A stretch of DNA of 64,000 bases from Roseburia_C sp900315735 (GTDB taxonomy: Bacteria; Bacillota; Clostridia; Lachnospirales; Lachnospiraceae), in the NCBI GenBank assembly GCA_052118425.1, contig JBQKHF010000015.1; one strand, written 5' to 3'. The translations under genes and the position numbers were made by a program. Under the pieces are notes generated by a model. That model was not told the DNA's origin. It made no database searches and saw only the letters and a program-made list of their open reading frames with translations. Below, one piece after another: positions 7,161 through 14,157 of this stretch. Numbering within the stretch: position 1 is the stretch's first letter; each line of letters starts with the position of its first letter.

Positions 7161-8439
7161 ATTCGAGTAAACATCTCTTGTTAAGAACCTTAACTGCAAC
7201 AGATAAATCTGTGCCGGTAAAATAGTTCTGCTTTGCAACTTCCGGTGAGTTACCAAATAATTCAGATGCCATAATAATATTTCCATTTGTTTCATTAACA
7301 ACATCTGTAATTGCATTTCTACGGAACGAATGAGGTCCTTTAACTGTATCTTGTGATATTTCAATACCAAGATTGTCACAGATGCCTTGATAAACATAGT
7401 ATACAGCCCGATTTGTTATTACACCTGTTTCTGTGTCGGCAGGAAACAAGTATTTGCTGTTAGGATAATAACTGTCCTGCATCTCTTTTAGTCGCTTTAA
7501 AAAGGCTTTCAAATCATTTGTAAGAGGAAAGTATCTGTCTTTATAGTTCTTGGTATGTGAAACAATAAAGAAATCATTTCCTGATGTAAGCTGTTCTTTA
7601 CTGATAATGATATATTCATCTGTAATGTCAGACCATTCAAGCGGTGGTACTTCGCCACGTCTTAAACCCATAAGCATTTGTAATTCTAAAGCCCATGCAG
7701 AACATAATTTAGGATTGTTCATCTGCTTCTTGCGAATCGCTCTCAAAATAGCAGAGACTTCTTTTTTGGTATGTACCCGAGACTCTATCGGTGTATCTGG
7801 TACAATCATATTTTTAAAAATCTGAAAGTCTACACGCTGATATACATTGTCAGTTATCCAGTATTCAGCATAAGCCATATCAAAAACAGATTTTATAATA
7901 CCACGTAATGATGCAAAAGCTTTTTTCTTTAAATCATATCGTTGAAGATTAAATAAACAAATATCCTCAACGTCTTTTTTAGTAAGTTCATCAATAGGGG
8001 TGCGCTCAAAATCTGTGTCAGAAAAATAGCGCCGGTAATCAGAGTTGTTTTTTACTTGAGTGTTTTGGGCACTAAGTAACTTTTCTGGATTTTTGATAAA
8101 CTGCAATTTGCGTTCCTGCACAAGACAGTAGATTTCCCCAAAGGTCTTTTGGGATTTTGATTCCATATTCTGTTGTAAATGATAATGTTCAAACAGAAAT
8201 CGTTCTAAGTCGCATTTCTTTTTTCGTGCAATTGACTTTCTACCAGATACCCGTGTAGCATCTGCAATAGTGGTATGCCACCTATTGTCAGATTCAGAAT
8301 AAAAAATAGAATATGGATGCACTTGTGATAAAATTTTATTCATTAGCTTGTCCTCCGATAAGGACATAGCATCTTCGAAAGAAATTATATCATGCTTGAT
8401 GTAAAATTGGAGTGTTTCTGTATATTTTTTTGAATCCAT
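7159..8439 (-). CDS. int: Tyrosine-type site-specific integrase
   Basis: The protein has 426 residues. It has an N-terminal arm-binding region, a core-binding SAM-like domain (about 100-215) and a catalytic domain (about 225-420). Catalytic residues: Arg in GLRRGEV (near 258), HSFRR (H near 369, R near 372) and the tyrosine in QNYF (near 406). The usual His/Trp before the tyrosine (LGH) is Asn here (LFGNS), a substitution found in some active integrases. It catalyses integration and excision at the tRNA-Lys site. The gene points toward the tRNA, as usual. No excisionase gene is recognisable nearby. Confidence 0.93.
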   Translation of the reverse strand: MDSKKYTETLQFYIKHDIISFEDAMSLSEDKLMNKILSQVHPYSIFYSESDNRWHTTIADATRVSGRKSIARKKKCDLERFLFEHYHLQQNMESKSQKTFGEIYCLVQERKLQFIKNPEKLLSAQNTQVKNNSDYRRYFSDTDFERTPIDELTKKDVEDICLFNLQRYDLKKKAFASLRGIIKSVFDMAYAEYWITDNVYQRVDFQIFKNMIVPDTPIESRVHTKKEVSAILRAIRKKQMNNPKLCSAWALELQMLMGLRRGEVPPLEWSDITDEYIIISKEQLTSGNDFFIVSHTKNYKDRYFPLTNDLKAFLKRLKEMQDSYYPNSKYLFPADTETGVITNRAVYYVYQGICDNLGIEISQDTVKGPHSFRRNAITDVVNETNGNIIMASELFGNSPEVAKQNYFTGTDLSVAVKVLNKRCLLE

Positions 8440-9227
8440 GATAAATACTTGAAAAAGTATCTATCTGGACAGGATAGATAATCATTGTTTTAGTCCTCAA
8501 TCTTTTTGCTCCTTTCTGTGATTATTTTGAATCTATGTAAGAAGTTATTTTGTGGAAATAATAAAATAACTTGGATGAGGGAAGATACAGCCGTATCAGT
8601 CAGTCGCACATAAGGGGCTAAAATACAGCCCCTAAGTGCTTTGTGACAGCCTAGACGCTAGGCGTTTTACGAACAAGGAGATAACAAAAGTGGCTGTCTA
8701 CACTTTACATTTTACACAGATACTTATATAAATCTTTCAGGAATAAATTGAAAAAATGGGGAACAAAAAAGTGTTCATGCTTTTCAACACGAACACAAGG
8801 GAGAGGGAATGAATATGAAGTTGGGAAGGCTTGTAAATAGCGAGGGGAGAGGGGATAACACAGGACACGGATGTTCGGGGTAATACTAGCCCGAACTCCC
8901 CCCTTGCGGGGAATGCGCCGTGGCACTCGGACGCTACGCCGTCCTGTTCTCGACCGCTTCACGTCCGTTCCGCTTGTCTGCGCTCCAGAACGCCTGCGTC
9001 TGTCCGTGCATGGGCGCATTTACAAATTAATGCTTTTTTGAAATTAAATTTTTTCTGTGAGGAAAATGTAAAGTATTTTAGTTTGGGATTGCTTGTGATT
9101 GACTTTTTCATGCTGTGCCTCCTTAATAATAATGAAAAATAAAATTTATAGTAAATTTAGGGAAGGGCATGAAAAAAGGACATCACCACTAGGGTGGATG
9201 CCCTTTAATGTATTATGAAAACTTATT
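8440..9227. other. Non-coding interior of the element with GC-rich, oriT-like segment
   Basis: No convincing gene lies here; reading frames lack ribosome sites. The left part holds a hairpin GGGGCT/AGCCCC (near 8612-8633) and GCCTAG/CTAGGC (near 8649-8663). From about 8871 to 9015 the GC content rises sharply above the AT-rich surroundings. Within it, GTTCGGG (8873-8879) and CCCGAAC (8890-8896) form an inverted repeat, followed by CCCCTTGCGGGG. An inverted repeat beside a GC-rich unique sequence resembles a mobilization origin; a structured RNA is another option. Confidence 0.4.
9175..9205 (-). terminator. Terminator of the cargo lipoprotein gene
   Basis: On the minus strand AAAGGGCATC pairs with GATGTCCTTT and is followed by a run of T residues. 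It lies about 25 bases after the lipoprotein stop codon. Confidence 0.75.
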
Positions 9228-10691
9228 TTAGTCTACGTCAAACCCTGTTGCTAAACGCATGTTCTGCTCAAACTCTGGATACTTGTCACCTGGGTAGGTT
9301 TTGTCGGTACCCCAGAATGGCTCTGCTCCATCATCATTTAAACTTGTTCCGTAGAAGAAGGAATCTGGTCCTGCAACCATTTTTTCTCCTGTGCGTTGGT
9401 TGATTGCATAGGAACGTTGGTCACCTGCGGCTGAACCATAATAGTAGATGAGCCATGCACCATTAGATGCATCTGCGCCTTGTGACTTTGCCCAATCATC
9501 TAGTTTAGTAAATTCATCTCCATTTCCTTCAATACCTTCTAATACTGAATCCAAATAGTCATTGTCAGCATCTAACGCTTCTTCAACTGTTAGACCTTCT
9601 GAGTTGGTGGCTTCTGGAGTGCCATCTTTGTTTGTTACAAACAATGAATTTCCGTAGGATGTCTCAACTGCATCAATGAAAAGATTGATGGCTTCGGATT
9701 TGGTGATTGCTTCGTCCCAGTTGAGGGTATCTTCGGTTATGAAGCCAAGGGCTACTGCTCTTGCTAGGGTTTGGTACATTTCTGTTGGTAAACCATTCTC
9801 TGGGTTGTTTAGTGCCTCTTGGAAAGTGATGTCTCCACCATCTTTGATATTTGTTAAACTCAAATCATCTGATAGTGTTTCATCTTCTTTTCCTGCGTCT
9901 GCCATGCGCTGTGCATATGCATCACCATAAATGCATTTTGTTAACATGTAAATGTATTCACCACGTGACATTGTGGTGTTGAATGTTTTGTCATTCAAGC
10001 CATTCTCTGTGTTGAGGTAGGTGTATTCATCCATTGGTGCTGCGAAGTTGGTGTATTGTGATTCGCCGACTACTGTGGTGAAGGCTTCATCCTCTACTGG
10101 GCTTCCCTCTAACTCTTGTCCTTTTACTACACTTACTGGGGTTGTGGCTCTCATTACTAGGGTCATGGCTTGGGCTCTGCTGATTGTGGCATCACCATCA
10201 AACTGTCCTTCTGTTTGGTCTGGTAGGAGTTCGAAGTAGGCATTGATTACTGCTGCAACTCCTTGATTATCTTCAATATCTGTGTATTCATTGTTGGCTA
10301 TCTCTTCAATTTTTGAGCTCTGCTCTGCATCTCTGATGTAGCTGATTGTGAAATTGGTGTTACCAAGTGCATTGAATAAGGTGTTGTTCTGGTTTCTATC
10401 TCCATTTTCATCTGTGTAAACTACTCCACTCTTTGTTCCGTCATCTTCTGTTGTTATACCAAGTAAGTCCTCAAATGCTGAACGAAGTTCTGGATGGGTT
10501 TCTAAGGATGCGAGTTGGAGCCATGGGAGAAGTTCTACTTTGGATTCCTCTGTTCCCTCTGTAATTTCGGATTCAATGGCTGTTGTTTCAATTGTCTCTG
10601 AGTTCTCTGGTGAATCAGCGGATTTACAACCAGATAATAGAGTTGCTGATATTGTTAATATTGATAATAAAGATAATGTTTTTCTTTTCAT
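9228..10691 (-). CDS. Cargo lipoprotein with SLH-like segment, function unknown
   Basis: The protein has 487 residues with a lipoprotein signal: basic start, hydrophobic core and lipobox LLSGC near residue 21. It is then Glu/Thr-rich to about 55. Around residues 140-185, INAYFELLPD and then ATISRAQAMTLVMRAT resemble an S-layer homology (SLH) motif, and repeats of the type SRGEYIYMLTK and ITKSEAINLFIDA suggest up to three degenerate SLH units to about 350. The C-terminal 130 residues match nothing I know. TAGGAGGA precedes the ATG. It is the only cargo of the tRNA-Lys element, probably displayed outside the membrane and perhaps bound to wall polymers. Confidence 0.8.
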   Translation of the reverse strand: MKRKTLSLLSILTISATLLSGCKSADSPENSETIETTAIESEITEGTEESKVELLPWLQLASLETHPELRSAFEDLLGITTEDDGTKSGVVYTDENGDRNQNNTLFNALGNTNFTISYIRDAEQSSKIEEIANNEYTDIEDNQGVAAVINAYFELLPDQTEGQFDGDATISRAQAMTLVMRATTPVSVVKGQELEGSPVEDEAFTTVVGESQYTNFAAPMDEYTYLNTENGLNDKTFNTTMSRGEYIYMLTKCIYGDAYAQRMADAGKEDETLSDDLSLTNIKDGGDITFQEALNNPENGLPTEMYQTLARAVALGFITEDTLNWDEAITKSEAINLFIDAVETSYGNSLFVTNKDGTPEATNSEGLTVEEALDADNDYLDSVLEGIEGNGDEFTKLDDWAKSQGADASNGAWLIYYYGSAAGDQRSYAINQRTGEKMVAGPDSFFYGTSLNDDGAEPFWGTDKTYPGDKYPEFEQNMRLATGFDVD

Positions 10692-10804
10692 GGAACGTCC
10701 TCCTAGGTAAACATGGTATTATAGTAACATAAAATTGAATATCTTAAAAGATGAAGTAATAGAGTGCGGGGGAAAATGATTATTTAATGTTTGGGTAATC
10801 AAAA

Positions 10805-10826
10805 TGTTTACTTTTGTTTACTTTTT
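10805..10826. repeat. Integrase arm-type repeat, right end
   Basis: This is the same 22-bp double TTTACTTT sequence as at 7139-7160, in the same orientation, about 55 bases inside the right attachment copy. Confidence 0.7.
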
Positions 10827-10881
10827 CATTTTTGAAGATACTACATCCTTGATTTTACTGATGTTTTTTAGTTCCTGTAAA

Positions 10882-10905
10882 GTTCGAATCCCCGATGTCT
10901 CATTA
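10882..10905 (+). repeat. Attachment site copy at the far end (attR-like), displaced tRNA-Lys end
   Basis: This 24-bp copy of the tRNA-Lys 3' end is not attached to a tRNA body. It marks the original chromosomal end of the gene before insertion. Confidence 0.92.
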
Positions 10906-10917
10906 ATTGAAAATGAC

Positions 10918-10955
10918 GGAAATGCTGATAAATACAGTGTTTCCGCTTTTTTTTT
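10918..10955 (+). terminator. Displaced original terminator of the tRNA operon
   Basis: GGAAATGCTG (10918-10927) pairs with CAGTGTTTCC (10935-10944), followed by GC and nine T residues. It stands 13 bases after the right attachment copy, as the terminator at 7082 stands after the left one. Confidence 0.8.
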
Positions 10956-11155
10956 CGTGTAATCGGAAGTTGTGTTAAGTAAGCCTAAATATTTATCTTC
11001 ACCCCGTCTTCAAGTGCATTTTTGAATATCTTCGTCTTCAGTTCATCTTCAAAAGAAGAAAAAGAAGAGTTTGCGTAATTAGGTAGAATGCTTTATGATT
11101 AAGATAATGAGGTGTTAGGAAGGCTTTCAAAAATCTTTGGAGGAGGAGAAAAAGC

Positions 11156-11644
11156 ATGACAAGAAGAGAACGTGAAGTAACAGATATAAATGAAATCCTT
11201 AAGATTATGGATACCTGCAAAATCGTGCATGTTGGACTGGTGGACGGTGACCAGCCTTATGTGTTACCGATGAATTTCGGCTATACCTATGAAGATGGGA
11301 AAATGGTGATTTACCTTCATGGAGCAAAGAAGGGTTATAAGTATGATTTAATAGAGAAAAATCCGAAGGTATGCTTTGAAATGGAGTGTGATGTGGTACC
11401 ATTTGAAGGAAAGGTGGCATGCCAGTATGGCAATTCCTATTCCTGTGTTATGGGAAAAGGGAAAGCTGTTATCGTAGAGGATGTAAATGAGAAAATGCAG
11501 GCACTTTCTATTTTGATGAAATGCCAGACCGGAGGCGATTTTACTTTTAATGAAGAATTGGTATCCATTGTCAATGTGATTCGGATTGATGTAAGCGAAT
11601 TCAGCGCAAAAAGAAGACCGATTCCGGAAGGATTGAAAAAGTAA
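11156..11644 (+). CDS. Pyridoxamine 5'-phosphate oxidase (PPOX) fold protein, NimA-like
   Basis: The protein has 162 residues. It has the split beta-barrel pattern of the FMN-binding PPOX superfamily, Nim subgroup: start MTRREREVTD, then KIVHVGLVDGDQPYVLPMNFGY (described here in two parts, KIVHVGLVDG and QPYVLPMNFGY) and LHGAKKGYKYDLI. These match flavin-reductase-like or nitroimidazole-reductase-like proteins. The natural substrate is unknown. GGAGGAGG precedes the ATG and a terminator follows at 11700, so it is a single-gene unit. It is the first chromosomal gene after the integrated element. Confidence 0.87.
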   Translation: MTRREREVTDINEILKIMDTCKIVHVGLVDGDQPYVLPMNFGYTYEDGKMVIYLHGAKKGYKYDLIEKNPKVCFEMECDVVPFEGKVACQYGNSYSCVMGKGKAVIVEDVNEKMQALSILMKCQTGGDFTFNEELVSIVNVIRIDVSEFSAKRRPIPEGLKK

Positions 11645-11699
11645 CAGAATAACAGGAGATGGAAAAAGAAATATTGACAAAGAAATATTGATAAAGTAG

Positions 11700-11737
11700 A
11701 AAGCAGGATTATGAAAGTGTAATTCCTGCTTTTTTCT
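11700..11737 (+). terminator. Rho-independent terminator
   Basis: AAAGCAGGA (11700-11708) pairs with TCCTGCTTT (11724-11732), followed by a T run. Confidence 0.85.
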
Positions 11738-11861
11738 ATCCCCAATCATTTATCACAAAACTGTGACAATCTATTCGTTGCGTGAGCTTGGAAGCATTTG
11801 TATAATGAGACATAGGTAAGAAGCGGGGAAGAAAAACAGGAAAGAATGACAGGAAAAACGG

Positions 11862-12566
11862 ATGACAACAGATAAGAAAAAGGATGTTTATAGGAAGATG
11901 GATAGAATATTAGTGGTGGAAGATGACCGGGAACTGAATCAGGGAATTTGTTTTGCGTTGCAGCAGGCAGGGTATGATACGGAAAGTGCCTATTCCATTC
12001 AGGAGGCAAAGATTGCGGGTTTGCAGCAGGAATATTCGCTGGTGATACTGGATGTAAATCTTCCGGATGGAGAAGGATTTGGCTTTTGTAAATGGATTAT
12101 GGAGCGCAGGAAAGTGAAGGTCGTGTTTCTTACGGCAAGAGATTTGGAAGAAGATGTATTGTCCGGGTATGAGCTGGGAGCAGAGGATTATGTGACAAAG
12201 CCATTTTCCATACATATTCTGCTAAAGAAGATAGCGGTCATTTTAAAAAGGGAGACAGAAAATCCAAGAAATATTTATGAAGATGGACATCTGCGGATAG
12301 ACTTCGACCGGGTTAAGGTAGAAATCGAAGGAAAAGAGTGCATGGTGACACCTACGGAATTTCGGATGTTACGCTTATTTATCGAGCATGCAGGACAGCT
12401 GCTTTCTTATAATGTGCTGTTAGAGCAATTGTGGGACTGTGATGAAGCGTATGTGGACAGGCATACGCTGGCAGTCAATGTGAACCGGCTGCGTGGAAAG
12501 ATAGAGGATGCGGAACACAAATATATTTCAAATGTATACGGGATGGGATATCAATGGTTGCGATAG
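11862..12566 (+). CDS. OmpR/PhoB-family response regulator
   Basis: The protein has 234 residues. The receiver domain has the acidic pair in VVEDDRE, the phospho-acceptor Asp in VILDVNLPDG (near 64) and the lysine in DYVTKPFS. A C-terminal winged helix (about 140-232) has TPTEFRMLRLF and HTLAVNVNRLRGKI. The ATG at 11862 has AGGA seven bases before it; the alternative ATG at 11898 (MDRILVVEDD) starts exactly at the domain and has GGAAG directly in front. The next gene overlaps its end by 13 bases. With the kinase and ABC genes it resembles antimicrobial-peptide-response modules. Confidence 0.93.
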   Translation: MTTDKKKDVYRKMDRILVVEDDRELNQGICFALQQAGYDTESAYSIQEAKIAGLQQEYSLVILDVNLPDGEGFGFCKWIMERRKVKVVFLTARDLEEDVLSGYELGAEDYVTKPFSIHILLKKIAVILKRETENPRNIYEDGHLRIDFDRVKVEIEGKECMVTPTEFRMLRLFIEHAGQLLSYNVLLEQLWDCDEAYVDRHTLAVNVNRLRGKIEDAEHKYISNVYGMGYQWLR

Positions 12567-13474
12567 GAATAATAGCAGGCTGTGGCATTGTGATAATTTA
12601 TCTTCTAATCAGGCTGTATCGGCAGAAGAAGGAAATCTATGATTTTACGGAAGAACTACAGCGGTGTCTGACGCTGATGAAAGCAGGCGAAGACATTGGA
12701 AATGAAGCAGAGTTTAAGGATAGTCTTTGGGATAAGATTTATCACGATTTGCAGGAACTGATGGATGTATGGAACCGGAAGAACCGGCAGAGCCATAAGG
12801 AAAAAGAACAGATAAAAGAGCTGATTTCCGACATTTCCCATCAGGGAAGAACGCCAATGGCGAATATTAAAATATATCTGGAAATCTTAGAAGAAGAACA
12901 GGAAGATGAGGTGCGCCGGAAGGAGTGCATCGGAAAGCTGAAAAAACAGACGGAACGGCTGGATTTTCTGATGCAGAGTCTGGTGAAGCTTTCACGTCTG
13001 GAAACCGGAATCATAGAAATATATGAAAAGGATATAAACATTTTTGAAGTACTTGGACTGGCAGTTGCAGCGGTGGTGCCGGGAGCAGAAGCAAAAGAGA
13101 TTTCCGTTCATGTGGATTGCCCGGAGACACTGAAGCTGTTTTGTGATGCGAAATGGACACAGGAAGCAATTTTTAATCTTTTAGATAATGCAGTGAAATA
13201 TACTCCTAAGGGGGGAAGCATCTACATTTCAGTAATGGAACAGGAGGTTTTCGGAAAAATCAGCATCCGGGATACCGGAAGGGGAATCCCTAAGAAACAT
13301 CAGGCACAGATTTTTCAAAGGTTCTACCGGGAACCGGAAGTTCATGATGAAGAGGGAATCGGTATCGGTCTGTATCTGGCACGAAAGATTGTTACGATGC
13401 AGGATGGCTATATGGAAGTGCATTCAGAAAGTGGAAAGGGGGCAGAATTTTGCATTTATCTGCCAATGAAATAA
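12554..13474 (+). CDS. Membrane sensor histidine kinase
   Basis: The protein has 306 residues with one N-terminal membrane helix (about 3-20) and almost no extracellular part. It therefore probably senses within the membrane or through the partner transporter. A coiled linker leads to the HisKA domain, with the phospho-acceptor His in SDISHQGRTP (near 96). The ATPase domain has NLLDNAVKYTP, DTGRGIP and GIGIGLYLARKI. The H-box is HQGRTP rather than the common HELRTP. It overlaps the response regulator by 13 bases and the ABC gene by 25, implying coupled translation. Small-sensor kinases of this kind often work with FtsX-type exporters. Confidence 0.93.
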   Translation: MVAIGIIAGCGIVIIYLLIRLYRQKKEIYDFTEELQRCLTLMKAGEDIGNEAEFKDSLWDKIYHDLQELMDVWNRKNRQSHKEKEQIKELISDISHQGRTPMANIKIYLEILEEEQEDEVRRKECIGKLKKQTERLDFLMQSLVKLSRLETGIIEIYEKDINIFEVLGLAVAAVVPGAEAKEISVHVDCPETLKLFCDAKWTQEAIFNLLDNAVKYTPKGGSIYISVMEQEVFGKISIRDTGRGIPKKHQAQIFQRFYREPEVHDEEGIGIGLYLARKIVTMQDGYMEVHSESGKGAEFCIYLPMK

Positions 13475-14157
13475 AAGAAGTAGTACGGACAGAGGAGTTA
13501 AAGAAATATTATCCATTGGGAACTCATACGGTAAAAGCTTTAGATGGAGTGAATCTTACCGTAAAAGAGGGCGAATTTGTGGCAATCATTGGAAAGTCCG
13601 GAAGTGGTAAAAGTACGCTGCTGCATATGTTAGGAGCATTGGATGTACCCACAGCCGGAGAAGTCTATATTGATGGAAAAAATCTTGCGTCAATGACACG
13701 GGAGGAACAGGCAATTTTTCGAAGAAGAAAGGTTGGCGTAGTATTTCAAAGCTATAATCTGATTCCGGACTTGAGTGTATATGAGAATATTGTGCTGCCT
13801 GTTGAGCTGGATGGAGGATATGTGGACAAGGCATATATGGAAGAATTGTTAAGGCAGCTGAAAATAGAAGATAAGCGGGATGCACTGCCGGGCACTTTAT
13901 CCGGTGGCCAGCAGCAGAGGACGGCAATTGCCCGGGCATTATCTTATAAACCTGCTATCCTTTTGGCAGACGAACCTACGGGAAATCTCGACACACAGAC
14001 CAGCCATGATGTCATGGGATTGTTAAAAACAGTGGCACGAAAATATCAGCAGACCACGATTCTGATTACACACGATATGGACGTGGCGCAGTTATCAGAC
14101 CGGATTGTATACATGGAAGATGGGAAAATCAGGAAGGAACGAAAGCTATATGCTTAA
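13450..14157 (+). CDS. MacB/LolD-type ABC transporter ATPase
   Basis: The protein has 235 residues. Walker A is GKSGSGKST (near 48), the Q-loop is VFQSYNLIPD, the signature is LSGGQQQR (near 151) and Walker B is ILLADEPTGNLD, followed by ITHDMDVA. It resembles ATPases paired with FtsX-like permeases that expel or counter cell-envelope peptides. The likely start is TTG at 13450, preceded by AAAGGGGG; no ATG fits. It overlaps the kinase end and the permease start, so four genes form one coupled operon. Confidence 0.92.
   Translation: MHLSANEIKEVVRTEELKKYYPLGTHTVKALDGVNLTVKEGEFVAIIGKSGSGKSTLLHMLGALDVPTAGEVYIDGKNLASMTREEQAIFRRRKVGVVFQSYNLIPDLSVYENIVLPVELDGGYVDKAYMEELLRQLKIEDKRDALPGTLSGGQQQRTAIARALSYKPAILLADEPTGNLDTQTSHDVMGLLKTVARKYQQTTILITHDMDVAQLSDRIVYMEDGKIRKERKLYA

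Larger units (their letters stand above)
7047..10905. mobile_element. Small integrated element in tRNA-Lys (about 3.8 kb)
   Basis: Perfect 24-bp direct repeats bound the element: 7047-7070 in the tRNA-Lys T arm and acceptor end, and 10882-10905. The inner end next to the tRNA carries a minus-strand tyrosine integrase, the usual layout for tRNA-targeting islands. A 22-bp sequence of two TGTTTACTTT-like units lies close to both ends (7139-7160 and 10805-10826), as expected for integrase arm sites. The interior holds one other gene, a lipoprotein, and a GC-rich non-coding segment. No relaxase, replication protein or phage gene is present, so it is a minimal or decayed mobilizable island, or a satellite. 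Confidence 0.9.

Noticed and set aside
8705..9019. A minus-strand frame of 104 codons rich in Arg at its start
   Set aside because: It spans the GC-rich segment and an AT-rich tail, has no ribosome site, and its composition follows the DNA rather than a protein. The segment is better read as non-coding.
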